From Pyramidobacter piscolens (GTDB lineage: Bacteria > Synergistota > Synergistia > Synergistales > Dethiosulfovibrionaceae): a stretch of DNA of 45,380 nt. The notes beneath the pieces were generated by a model, which was not told the origin of the DNA, made no database searches, and was given only the letters and a program-made list of their open reading frames with translations. Both the position numbers and the translations under genes were made by a program. Where the stretch lies: the NCBI GenBank assembly GCA_004558205.1, contig SFDM01000043.1, forward strand, positions 1 through 45,380. The letters run 5' to 3'. This document shows, piece after piece, positions 15,027 to 23,039 of this stretch (position 1 is the stretch's first letter; the number at the start of each line of letters is the position of its first letter).

Positions 15027-16283
15027 ATGTCATCACATCTTGTCTGGGGCGGCTGCGATACAGCTGAGCTTGCCCGCCGCTATGGAACGCCCCTCTACGT
15101 CATGGACGAGGAAGAGATGCGCCGGCGTTGCCGCCGGCTTCAGAGCGCCGTCGCCGGCAGAAACGCCCGCGTCTGCTTTGCCGGCAAGTCCTTCTTGCCG
15201 CTGGCCATGGCCGTCCTCGTGAAAGAGGAGGGCCTGGGGCTCGACACGGTGTCGGAAGGGGAGTTTTACATCGCGCGGCAGGCGCGGTTCCCCATGGAGC
15301 TGGTGACGCTTCACGGCAACGCGAAGACCGAGTCCTTCCTGCGTGCCGGGCTGGAACAGCGCGTGGGGAACATTGTGGTGGACAGCGAAGACGAGCTGGA
15401 ACGGCTGGACGCCCTCTGCGCGGAGCTGGGCGTGAAGCAGAGGATCCTGTTCCGCCTCAGCCCGGGCATCGAAGCCCACACCCATCATTCGATCCAGACC
15501 GCTCAGACGGACTGCAAGTTCGGAATACCCATGGCCCACCTCGAGAGGGCCGTGAAAAGGGCTCTCGCGTCGAAGTGGCTCTGTTTGGAAGGGCTGCACG
15601 TCCACATCGGCTCTCAGATCCGCGAGACCGGTGCCCATCTCCAGGCCGCCGACAGGATGACTCAGATCGCGGCGGGGCTGAGGGCCTCTCTCGGGTTTAC
15701 GGTGAAGGAGCTGGACATGGGCGGCGGTTTCGGCATTCCCAATCTGCCGGGCGACCCCGACGTCTCGGCCGAGGAGTTCGTCAGGCTGATCCTTGACCGC
15801 ATCGACAGTCGCTGCGCCGAGCTGGGAATTCTGCGCCCCGAAGTGGTTTTTGAGCCGGGACGCTGGATCCCCGGCCCCGCGGGGATCACGCTCTACACGG
15901 TGCAGAGCGTCAAGGAGATTCCCGGCATCAGGACCTATGTTTCCGTGGACGGCGGCATGACCGACAACCCGCGCCCCCAGCTCTATCAAGCTCCCTACGT
16001 CTGCGAGCTGGCTTCCGACATGGAACGCCCTGTGGACCGCCGCTGCGCCATTGCCGGCCCCTGCTGCGAGACGGGCGACATCCTGACCATGGACACGCCC
16101 GTGCCGGAGCTTCGCGTCGGAGACGTGATCGCCGTGCCTCTGACGGGGGCCTATAACTATTCCATGTTCAGCGGCTACAACTGCACGCCCCGCCCCGCGG
16201 TGATCTTCGCCCGGGAGGGCGCCGCCCGCGTGGCGGTGAAACGCCAGACCTGGGAAGATCTCATGGCGGGACAGAGCCTCTAG
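15027..16283 (+). CDS. lysA: Diaminopimelate decarboxylase
   Basis: The 418-residue protein is a fold-type III PLP decarboxylase of the LysA group. It converts meso-diaminopimelate to lysine, the last step of lysine synthesis. The PLP lysine is in CFAGKSFLPL at ~50. Other landmarks are GLHVHIGSQI at ~192, GGGFGIPN at ~232, EPGRW at ~275, the active-site cysteine region GPCCETGD at ~347 and GAYNYSMFSGYN near the end. The first in-frame ATG of the open frame (14913) lies inside the second T-box, so the ATG at 15027 with AAAGAGGT upstream is chosen. It lies directly after the tandem T-box leader, so it is expressed when lysyl-tRNA is uncharged. An NhaC-type carrier follows 104 bases later. Confidence 0.93.
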   Translation: MSSHLVWGGCDTAELARRYGTPLYVMDEEEMRRRCRRLQSAVAGRNARVCFAGKSFLPLAMAVLVKEEGLGLDTVSEGEFYIARQARFPMELVTLHGNAKTESFLRAGLEQRVGNIVVDSEDELERLDALCAELGVKQRILFRLSPGIEAHTHHSIQTAQTDCKFGIPMAHLERAVKRALASKWLCLEGLHVHIGSQIRETGAHLQAADRMTQIAAGLRASLGFTVKELDMGGGFGIPNLPGDPDVSAEEFVRLILDRIDSRCAELGILRPEVVFEPGRWIPGPAGITLYTVQSVKEIPGIRTYVSVDGGMTDNPRPQLYQAPYVCELASDMERPVDRRCAIAGPCCETGDILTMDTPVPELRVGDVIAVPLTGAYNYSMFSGYNCTPRPAVIFAREGAARVAVKRQTWEDLMAGQSL

Positions 16284-16387
16284 TCCCCCGGCGATACTGC
16301 AAAGTCCTGGTCCACGCCAGCTTTGTTTTTTATAAAAGGCGGCTGTTTGGCAGCGCCTATTCTTGTTTTTATCAGGAGGTAAGATCT

Positions 16388-18055
16388 ATGTCGAATCGTC
16401 GTTTTCGTTCCGTTTTTCTGTCTGCGGGGCTGATGCTCCTCGCCCTGTGCGGCGCGGCTTTTGCCGCCGAGGGTGAAGCCGCGGCTCCCAACTTTGGGGC
16501 TCTGTCGCTTCTTCCGCCTCTGGCCGCTATCGCGCTGTGCCTGATTACCCGCGAAGTCATTCCAGCGCTGTTCGTGGGGTCCTGGATTGCCGGCATCATG
16601 GTCAGCGGCTGGAATCCCGTTTTGGGCTTTGGCCTCGCCGTCCAGAACATCTGGGAAGGCCTGGGCGATCCATGGGGCGCCAGAATTTTCCTGACCTGCA
16701 TCGTCATGAGCGGGCTGGTGGGCGTCATGCAGGTGGGCGGTGGCGTCAAGGCGGCTATCCGCGCTCTGTCGAACAAGATCACCAGCAGCCGCAGCGCTAT
16801 GTTCTTCACTGAGCTTGCGGGCTTCGTGATCTTCTTCGAGGACTATGTGAACGCCGCGGTGGTGGGCACCACCATGGCGCCGATCACCGACCGGTACCGC
16901 GTTTCCAAGGAAAAACTGTCCTACCTCGTGGACAGCACGGCTGCGCCCATTGCCTGCATTGCCGGCATCTCTTCCTGGGTGGCCTACATGGTGGGGCAGA
17001 TCGGCAAGCAGTACGCCGATCTGGGCATTACGGCGTCGCCCTACGCCACTTACCTTCAGTCCATTCCCTACGTGTTCTACAACATCATCACCCTGGTGCT
17101 CCTGACCTTCCTGGTGCTGTCCAACCGCGACTTCGGCCCCATGCTCGCGGCCGAGCGCCGCGCCCGCGGCGAGGGCAAGCTCCTTCGCGACGGCGCCACG
17201 CCCCTGTCTTCCACGGAAGGCGACAAGGACCTGGTTCCCGACGATGGCGCGCCGCTCCGCGTGATCAACTTCGTGCTGCCTGTGCTGTTCCTGGTGGGAT
17301 CCATCGTCGCCATGCTCCTCGTCACCGGCGGCTATCCCAAGGTGGGCTTCAGCGAGGCTATGGGCGAGGCCGACAGCTCCAAGGCCCTGATCTACGGCTC
17401 CTTCGCCGCGGTGGTCCTGACCATCGCCCTCTATGCCCTTCAGGGCCTGGCCAGCCTGAGCCGCCTCTTCCGCGGGTTCCTCAAGGGCGGCCAGTCCATT
17501 TTCATCGGCTCCATGATCCTGGTTTTCGCCTGGGGCATCAGCGCCTCCATCAAGTCCGTGGGCACCGCCGCCTACGTGGTGTCCGTCACCAAAGACTTCC
17601 TGTCGCCGGGATGGATTCCCCTGCTGACCTTCATCGTGGGCATGATCATCTCCTTCTGCACGGGCACGTCCTACGGCACCATGGGTATTCTGATGCCCAT
17701 CGTGCTGCCCCTGATCCTCAAGGTCTGCGCGGCTGACGGGGTGGATCCCAACCTCTACATGCTGCCCACCATCGGCGCCGTCTTTGCCGGAGCTGTCTGG
17801 GGCGACCACTGCAGCCCCATTTCAGACACCACCATCATGTCCTCCATGTTCAGCGGCTCCGACCACATCGACCACGTGAAGACTCAGATGCCCTACGCGA
17901 TCCTCGCCGCCGCCGGAGCGGCCCTCGCCTATGTCTGCATCGCCCTTGGCGTGGGGCACTGGCAGGCCCTTGGCATCGGCACCGCCGCCACGCTGATCAT
18001 TTTCATGATCATCTCCAAGAAGGTCGACAACTACACGCCCCAGGATCAGCAGTAA
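16388..18055 (+). CDS. NhaC family Na+/H+ antiporter-type carrier (possible lysine transporter)
   Basis: The 555-residue membrane protein has a first hydrophobic segment ending in AFAAEG, then NhaC-family landmarks: EVIPALFVGSWIAGIM, FFEDYVNAAVVGTTMAPITDRYRVSKEKLSYLVDSTAAP and FCTGTSYGTMGILMPIVLPL, then GDHCSPISDTTIMSS. NhaC relatives exchange Na+ and H+ or carry amino acids. In several bacteria, NhaC-like proteins under lysine riboswitch or T-box control are predicted lysine transporters (LysW), and the place behind lysA fits that. It has AGGAGGTAAGATCT before the ATG. A weak hairpin (16336-16357) in the lysA-carrier gap could lower expression of the second gene. Confidence 0.85.
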   Translation: MSNRRFRSVFLSAGLMLLALCGAAFAAEGEAAAPNFGALSLLPPLAAIALCLITREVIPALFVGSWIAGIMVSGWNPVLGFGLAVQNIWEGLGDPWGARIFLTCIVMSGLVGVMQVGGGVKAAIRALSNKITSSRSAMFFTELAGFVIFFEDYVNAAVVGTTMAPITDRYRVSKEKLSYLVDSTAAPIACIAGISSWVAYMVGQIGKQYADLGITASPYATYLQSIPYVFYNIITLVLLTFLVLSNRDFGPMLAAERRARGEGKLLRDGATPLSSTEGDKDLVPDDGAPLRVINFVLPVLFLVGSIVAMLLVTGGYPKVGFSEAMGEADSSKALIYGSFAAVVLTIALYALQGLASLSRLFRGFLKGGQSIFIGSMILVFAWGISASIKSVGTAAYVVSVTKDFLSPGWIPLLTFIVGMIISFCTGTSYGTMGILMPIVLPLILKVCAADGVDPNLYMLPTIGAVFAGAVWGDHCSPISDTTIMSSMFSGSDHIDHVKTQMPYAILAAAGAALAYVCIALGVGHWQALGIGTAATLIIFMIISKKVDNYTPQDQQ

Positions 18056-18080
18056 CCTTTTTTACGCCTGTAACCGATCG

Positions 18081-18127
18081 AAAGGCCCGGCCCGAAAACC
18101 TCCTGTGAGGTCTCGGGCCGGGCCTTT
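18081..18127 (+). terminator. Terminator of the lysA-NhaC transcript
   Basis: A perfect 15-base stem AAAGGCCCGGCCCGA (18081-18095) pairs with 18113-18127. A nested ACCTC/GAGGT hairpin occupies the loop, and the 3' end is TTTT. Confidence 0.9.
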
Positions 18128-18145
18128 TGTGTCTCCGCGAGGGAA

Positions 18146-18964
18146 CTATTTTTTCCAGTCTTCCTTGACGGCGCCTTCCTTCCGGTACATCCTGACGGCG
18201 TCGCCGGCACGCTTATAGGCTTCGTTCACGCCATCGGCGCTGGCGGAGTAGTTCATGCTGTGAGCGCCTGAAATGCCGATGGATCCGGCTTCGGCGGCGG
18301 AATCGATGTTGGCCCCGAGGAAAATGAACTGCCAGCCGTATTTCTCCGTCACGTCGGAGACCAGCTTCTTGACCGTAGCGCGGCTGAATTCCCTGCTGGC
18401 GTTTTCCAGGCCGTCGGTCATGATCATGAAGATCACGGGCATGGATTTGGGGCAGCGGCCCTGCTTGTCCATCTCGCCCAGCAGGGAGAGCACCGTGGTG
18501 CCTACGGCGTCGAGCAGCGCCGTGGTCCCGCGGGCGTAATATTCCTTTGTGGTGATGGGTTTCACGTCCTTGATGGGCACTGATTTCAGCAGCGTCTCAT
18601 ATTGGTTGTCGAAGAGCACCGTGGTCACCACGGCGTCGCCGGGTTCGGAACGCTGCCTGTCGATGAAGCTGTTGTAGCCGCCGATGGTGTCGCCGGTCAG
18701 GCTGCTCATGGAACCGCTGCGGTCGAGGATGCAGACGATGTGGGTCATGGCGGCGTCGCGGGGGGCGCACTTGTCGGTGCAGCTGTGGAGCTTGGGGGCC
18801 GCCGGTTTGGGGGCGGGGTTGGGCTGGGGCACCGGGGGCCTGGGAAGGATTGGCGCCTTTTGCTGCTGCTGGTCCCGCTGGCCGGGGGCCTTCGCGAAAG
18901 CGGAACCTACGGCGAAGACCAGCACCGCGAGAGCGCAGAAGAAGAGGAATAGGATCTTTTTCAT
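18146..18964 (-). CDS. Secreted von Willebrand factor A domain protein
   Basis: The 272-residue protein has a signal peptide (MKKILFLFFCALAVLVFAVGSAFA). A proline-, glutamine- and alanine-rich linker follows (to ~60), then a small cysteine motif CTDKCAP, then a VWA domain. The metal-ion-dependent adhesion site is complete: DRSGSMSS at ~81, the Thr in ARGTTALLDAV at ~147 and Asp in MIMTDGLENASREF at ~187. The domain is of the type in which VWA binds a protein partner through a divalent ion in the periplasm or at the surface. The role is not known. AAAAGGAGG lies before the ATG. It is monocistronic, with the interspersed repeat immediately upstream, so its promoter must lie in or at the edge of that repeat. 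Confidence 0.85.
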   Translation of the reverse strand: MKKILFLFFCALAVLVFAVGSAFAKAPGQRDQQQQKAPILPRPPVPQPNPAPKPAAPKLHSCTDKCAPRDAAMTHIVCILDRSGSMSSLTGDTIGGYNSFIDRQRSEPGDAVVTTVLFDNQYETLLKSVPIKDVKPITTKEYYARGTTALLDAVGTTVLSLLGEMDKQGRCPKSMPVIFMIMTDGLENASREFSRATVKKLVSDVTEKYGWQFIFLGANIDSAAEAGSIGISGAHSMNYSASADGVNEAYKRAGDAVRMYRKEGAVKEDWKK

Positions 18965-18990
18965 GGGGAAAAACCTCCTTTTGTCGTGTT

Positions 18991-19250
18991 ATGCTAACTC
19001 GCATTCAACGTGCTTAATATAGGATCGAAGATCAAAGTCAAAGGATTTCAACGCAAAGACTGAACAGAAAGGACGCAAAGGACGCAAAGGAAAAACAAGA
19101 CCTAAATTATTAACCAAAAAACGAATTAGAGTGATAAAAATTCATGTATTTTGATTAATTTTTCGGTTTTAAAAGTCTTTCAAGTTTTTCCTTTGCGATT
19201 TTGACGTGGTTTTTCAATTTTATATTAAGCACGTTGATGGGGAATTAGTA
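18991..19250 (-). repeat. Long inverted-repeat element, copy 2 (reverse orientation)
   Basis: The element starts GCATTCAACGTGCTTAATAT and ends ATATTAAGCACGTTGATGG, then GGAATTAGTA. Both arms carry (C/G)AACGCAAAG and GCAAAGGAAAA motifs, and the AT-rich centre includes CTAAATTATTAACC and ACGAATTAG. It is the reverse complement arrangement of the 35136 and 43461 copies. Its right end abuts the stop codon of the ROK gene (19251-19253). Confidence 0.85.
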
Positions 19251-20120
19251 TTAAAAGGGCTGAGAGAGCGCCGATGCCGCGCCCAGCAGGGCGGCGTCAT
19301 TACCCAGCGCCGCAGGGATCAGCCTAGGGCCGGGCCTGTAGGGAGGGCTAAGCAACGGCTGCATGTAGTCCTGCACTTCGTCAAGCAGCCCTTCGAGGTG
19401 CGAAAGGCCGCCGCCGACCACGATGGCTTCGGGATCCAGCAGGTAGGTGACCGACACGAAGGCACAGGCCAGCGCCGTGAGCGCCCGGCCGAAACAGGGC
19501 GCCAGCCAGCGGTTTTCGCGGTTACCCCAGAGCGTTTTCATGTCCCGCCCATAGCCGGCCTTTTCTCCGGCCCGTTCCAACACGTCGGCGGAGAAGAAGC
19601 TTTCCGTATGTCCCCGCCCTCCGCAGCCGCAGGCGCGGTCCTCCATCAGGGGCAGGTGCCCCAGCTCGCCTGCGCGGCCTCCCGCGCCTCTGACCAGCTT
19701 GCCGTCCAGGATGATGGAACCCCCGATGCCGGTGCCGAGGGTGGTGAAGACGAAGTTCTTCAGGCCTCGCGCGGCCCCGCAGGCCATCTCGCCGAGGGCC
19801 GCGCAGTCGCAGTCGTTCAGGATCGTCACCGGCCGGCCCGTCAGTTCGCCGAGCCGGCGTGCTTCCAAGTTGTCCCAGCCATGAAGGTTGGGGCAGCGGT
19901 ATATTTTCTGGGCGTCGAAAGAGACCATGCCCGGAATGCCCATCGCAAGAGGCGTTTCGGGACCGCTTTCAAGCTCCGCCAGCATGGCTTTCAGCGCGGC
20001 GCAGACGGCTTCGGGGGTGCGCTCCGCGGGGGTGGGCAGAACCCTTTTCGCCGTTATTTTCCCATTTTCTACAAGTCCCAGAGCCAGTTTGTGTCCTCCC
20101 ACGTCGGCCGCAGTGATCAT
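19251..20120 (-). CDS. ROK family protein (glucokinase/sugar-kinase-like)
   Basis: The 289-residue protein has the ROK fold without the N-terminal HTH of ROK repressors, so it is a kinase-type member. It starts AADVGGHKLALGLVENG (phosphate loop). The catalytic Asp region is ILNDCDCAALGE at ~107 (usually NDANAAALGE; two alanines are replaced by cysteines). It has TLGTGIGGSIILDGKL at ~128, then GAGGRAGELGH. A zinc-binding CGCGGRGHTES at ~165 carries the CXCGXXG core of ROK proteins. The sugar substrate is unknown. Its last codon is followed directly by the inverted-repeat element, so that the stop TAA lies at the element boundary. It precedes the thioesterase gene by 14 bases on the same strand. 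Confidence 0.88.
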   Translation of the reverse strand: MITAADVGGHKLALGLVENGKITAKRVLPTPAERTPEAVCAALKAMLAELESGPETPLAMGIPGMVSFDAQKIYRCPNLHGWDNLEARRLGELTGRPVTILNDCDCAALGEMACGAARGLKNFVFTTLGTGIGGSIILDGKLVRGAGGRAGELGHLPLMEDRACGCGGRGHTESFFSADVLERAGEKAGYGRDMKTLWGNRENRWLAPCFGRALTALACAFVSVTYLLDPEAIVVGGGLSHLEGLLDEVQDYMQPLLSPPYRPGPRLIPAALGNDAALLGAASALSQPF

Positions 20121-20134
20121 TCGGAACGCTCCTT

Positions 20135-20866
20135 TCAGATTTTCTCCCAGCGGGTGGAAATCAGGGCGATTTCCGTCCCTTCCTGATTGTGGATCACGTG
20201 ACGGAAGTTCAGGCCGTCTTGCTGCGTGGCCACCTGGAGCTTCATGCCGTAGGTCGCTTCGTGCTTGAAGATGATGTGGGCCTCCGCGACGCCGCAGCTC
20301 ATGTATACCTCGGGCGGAATAGCCTCGCTGACCCAGCTCAGGTAATAGGCGTTGTTCACGTGGCCGTTCACGTCCAGGTCGCCCAGCCTCACGTTGATGG
20401 GGCGGAGGATGTCCTCCCGCTCAGGGGGCAGAGGCTCGACGAAGCGGCCTTCAAAGGGCTCCTGTTCCGCTTTGTCGAAAAAACAGGCCGGCAGTTTGCG
20501 GCTGAGGCGGCAGGGGCGGCGGCGCTGTAGGTCCACCAGGATCCAGGAGCTGTCGGCCAAGCCGATCTGCGCTCCCTGTTCGTCGAAGAGCATGAAGCGG
20601 CGGATTGAAAACAGGTCGCCCTGAGCGATATGGCCGGTGTTGATCGTTCCCCGCTGACCGCTCATCAGGGGACGGCTCAGGGCCACGCTGTACTGGTGGA
20701 GCATCCAGGCGCAGCCGAAAGCGGAGACGTCGGGCAGCTCCATATTCGTCACCGCCCCGTCGGCGGCGTCCTGAAGCTTGTTCAGCAGGTGAAAGGGCTT
20801 GATCGTGTAACGGGGCGTCACTTCCGAGGGCGGAACGATGAATTGCATTGTGTAGCCAAGAGCCAT
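20135..20866 (-). CDS. Acyl-ACP thioesterase family protein
   Basis: The 243-residue protein is a double hot-dog acyl-ACP thioesterase (FatA/FatB-like, PF01643 type). The first hot dog covers ~10-130 (YTIKPFHLLNKLQDAADGA ... SWILVDLQRRRP). The second, from ~150, holds NVRLGDLDVNGHVNNAYYLSW, with the Asn and His that in plant FatB are catalytic. It releases fatty acids from acyl carrier protein in the cytoplasm and may tune membrane chain length. A GAAGGAAGAG site precedes the ATG. It lies upstream of the ROK gene on the same strand, 14 bases away, so they are probably co-transcribed although no metabolic link is obvious. Confidence 0.88.
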   Translation of the reverse strand: MALGYTMQFIVPPSEVTPRYTIKPFHLLNKLQDAADGAVTNMELPDVSAFGCAWMLHQYSVALSRPLMSGQRGTINTGHIAQGDLFSIRRFMLFDEQGAQIGLADSSWILVDLQRRRPCRLSRKLPACFFDKAEQEPFEGRFVEPLPPEREDILRPINVRLGDLDVNGHVNNAYYLSWVSEAIPPEVYMSCGVAEAHIIFKHEATYGMKLQVATQQDGLNFRHVIHNQEGTEIALISTRWEKI

Positions 20867-20984
20867 GCTGATCTCTTCCTTCTCATAGATATTTGTATTC
20901 TAGTATATCCTCTGGGCTCCTGAATTGTCCATATCTACAATCTTGCATTTTGAGCGGAATCGTGGTTGGACGGATTGGGAATCC

Positions 20985-21206
20985 AAGTCAGGAGATTTTA
21001 ACGCAAAAGCCGCAAAGAACGCAAAGGAAAAACAAGACCTAAATTATTAACCAAAAAAACGAATTAGTGTGATGGTGATTTATATATTTTTATTGATTGT
21101 GCGGTTCTAAAAATCTTTCAAGGTTTTCCTTTGCGAACCTTTGCGCTGAAATCTTTTGACCTGGCTCTTCGATTTGATATTAAGCACGTCAATGGGGAAT
21201 TGGTAT
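20985..21206 (-). repeat. Long inverted-repeat element, copy 3 (left terminus missing)
   Basis: The copy begins inside the left arm (AAGTCAGGAGATTTTAACGC) and ends with TTAAGCACGTCAATGGGG, then AATTGGTAT. It shares ACAAGACCTAAATTATTAACC with copy 2 almost base for base, so these two are the closest pair. About 40 bases of the left end are absent. Between it and the hairpin at 21301 only a short fragment resembling the element (GAAATCCTTTGATCTGG, 21246-21262) is seen; the rest of 20867-21420 has no supported gene. Confidence 0.8.
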
Positions 21207-21300
21207 TATTACTTTATTTTTTGTTACCCTCTGCGGCCTTCATGTCGAAATCCTTTGATCTGGCCTTTCAGAACAACGAACAGCAATGTGCCTGATAACG

Positions 21301-21344
21301 AATAGGGGAGCACCCCGCGGCGTTTTGCGAGATGCTCCCCTATT
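21301..21344 (-). terminator. Hairpin downstream of the glutamate-synthase-like gene
   Basis: A perfect 12-base stem AATAGGGGAGCA (21301-21312) pairs with TGCTCCCCTATT (21333-21344). The T-run is better on the plus strand (TATTTTCG) than on the minus strand, so it is a weak or bidirectional terminator. It lies about 75 bases past the stop at 21421. Confidence 0.55.
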
Positions 21345-21420
21345 TTCGTTTATATTTCTCCGTGAAGGGCTCTGTTCCACGTGGAACATTTTGCCTCGCG
21401 GCGGTTGGGGCGCTGTTTTT

Positions 21421-22944
21421 TTAGTACGTCCAGATTCCCTGTTTCAGCTCGCGGGCGTCGCGGGTCAGGGCGATCAGGTCGCTGCGGTCGAGGAGCGCGG
21501 GCTTGAACTTGCGGCTCTGGAGCATGAGCTGCTTCAGGCCGTAGGCCACACGGCTCAGGTAGGAGTAGACGCCCACGGCTCCCGTGGGAAATTTGTCGGC
21601 TTCGGCGCCGTAGAGCGCGCGGAGGTCGCCGTAGCCGAAGAAAATTTCCTGGGCCGTGGTCCCGTACTTCTTCATGTCCTCGGGGATTTTCCCCTCGGCG
21701 ATCTGGCGGCCGATCCTCTGGCCCGTCAGGGCGGCGGCCAGAGGCGCGCGGACCATGCCGGCCAGTTTCACGTAGGGCGCACCCAGCGCCAGCGCCTTGA
21801 ATACGTGGTCTTCCAGCGTCAGGCCCCCGGCGATGGCCAGGTCGGGCAGAGGCTTGCCCTCGGCGGCCAGGCGCTTCATAACCTCGCAGATCAGGCTTTC
21901 CAGGCAGACCGTGGGCAGGCCCCACTCGTCCATCATGCGCGTGGGGCTGTGTCCAGTGCCGCCGCCGGCGCCGTCGAAGGTCACCAGGTCCACGCCCGCC
22001 TCGGAGGCCACGCGCAGCACCCGTTCGCAGTCGGCCATGTCGAAGCCCGCCATCTTGAAGCAGACCTGCTGAGCTCCCAGCTCGCGCAGGTCCTTCACGC
22101 GGGCGATCAGGCGCTCGTCGTCGTACATGGGCAGGCGCCCCATCTTGAGGAACACGGGACAGGCTCCCTTTTTGCAGCGCTCAATCACCGCTGGGTCGGC
22201 GGGGTCGGGCGAGACCAGGTAGCCGCGGTCTTTCCACATTTTGGCGTCTTCGATGTTATAGATGTTGTTGATGGCCGGCATCCCCTTGGCGGCCTGGCCG
22301 AATTTCAGCTCCACCGCCGTGGCTCCCAGGTGGGTGATGGCGTAGTCCAGGCTGCGCAGGTGTTCGTCGTCCATGTTGGCCTGCAGGATGATGGTCCCCG
22401 CGCCGCGGTCGTAGCGGCGGAAGCAGTCCAGCATCTCAGCGGTCAGCGGCGACGCCGCTACGCGGCCCTTTTCCAGCTTGAGCCCCTTGTCCTTGCCGAT
22501 AACGCCTTCGCCGATGACCACCGCTGCTCCGGCCAGCGCCGCGCCGGAGAAATAGTCCTGCCAGTCGAGTTTGGCCAGGGCGGGCAAGATGACGGGCATC
22601 TCCAGCTTCACGGGGTGGCTTTTGCCGAAGGACGTGGAAAGGTCCACAGCGGCGACGGTGGCCCGCTCGGAATCGGCCGGCGCGCCCCAGGCGCCGAAGG
22701 TGCGTCCGTTGATGTTGAAATGGGAGAAGTCCACGGGGTAGTCCTTCTCCGACGCGAACTGCCGCGTGTCGGCTCCCACGGGGTCCACGGCCTGCATGCC
22801 GCGCACCGCGGAATAGCCGATGTCGCAAAGCCCGGCGCAGTCTCCGTGACAGACGGAGCACATGCCCGTCAGCGGGCTGATATGATGGGGATCGCGCAGA
22901 TGGGTCCCCGTAAACGCGGATTCCAATTTGGGACTATAGGACAT
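21421..22944 (-). CDS. FMN-binding glutamate synthase-like protein with N-terminal cysteine cluster
   Basis: The 507-residue protein matches the FMN/glutamate-synthase central domain as a stand-alone enzyme. It has ATAVELKFGQAAKG at ~213, the FMN phosphate region DLVTFDGAGGGTGHSP at ~335 and LAIAGGLTLEDHVFKALALGAPYV at ~385, then EDMKKYGTTAQEIFFGY. The glutaminase and GXGXG domains of full GltB are absent. The N-terminus carries CSVCHGDCAGLC at ~29-40, a four-cysteine cluster that may bind iron-sulfur and is not part of the canonical FMN domain. Related archaeal-type proteins are annotated as glutamate synthase, but whether this one makes glutamate or acts on another substrate is open. It is apparently monocistronic and bounded by hairpins on both sides. 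Confidence 0.85.
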   Translation of the reverse strand: MSYSPKLESAFTGTHLRDPHHISPLTGMCSVCHGDCAGLCDIGYSAVRGMQAVDPVGADTRQFASEKDYPVDFSHFNINGRTFGAWGAPADSERATVAAVDLSTSFGKSHPVKLEMPVILPALAKLDWQDYFSGAALAGAAVVIGEGVIGKDKGLKLEKGRVAASPLTAEMLDCFRRYDRGAGTIILQANMDDEHLRSLDYAITHLGATAVELKFGQAAKGMPAINNIYNIEDAKMWKDRGYLVSPDPADPAVIERCKKGACPVFLKMGRLPMYDDERLIARVKDLRELGAQQVCFKMAGFDMADCERVLRVASEAGVDLVTFDGAGGGTGHSPTRMMDEWGLPTVCLESLICEVMKRLAAEGKPLPDLAIAGGLTLEDHVFKALALGAPYVKLAGMVRAPLAAALTGQRIGRQIAEGKIPEDMKKYGTTAQEIFFGYGDLRALYGAEADKFPTGAVGVYSYLSRVAYGLKQLMLQSRKFKPALLDRSDLIALTRDARELKQGIWTY

Positions 22945-22988
22945 AATAATATTCCTCCTCAGATGAAATAGCTGTTTTTAATAGAATA

Positions 22989-23019
22989 GAAACCGGCCAG
23001 TTCCTCCCTGACCGGTTTC
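22989..23019 (-). terminator. Terminator of the M29 peptidase gene
   Basis: GAAACCGGCCAG (22989-23000) pairs with CTGACCGGTTTC (23008-23019) with one mismatch. On the minus strand it is followed by a T/A-rich stretch, 20 bases past the stop at 23040. Confidence 0.65.
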
Positions 23020-23039
23020 ATTATACAGCCTCTTCTTTT

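Noticed and set aside
16280..17809. A 509-residue minus-strand open frame opposite the NhaC gene
   Set aside because: The sense strand gives a clear NhaC protein with a ribosome site and terminator; the antisense product is low-complexity and unrecognisable.
21286..22971. A 561-residue plus-strand open frame
   Set aside because: It is antisense to the glutamate-synthase-like gene; its composition (His-, Gln- and Gly-rich) is that of a shadow frame.
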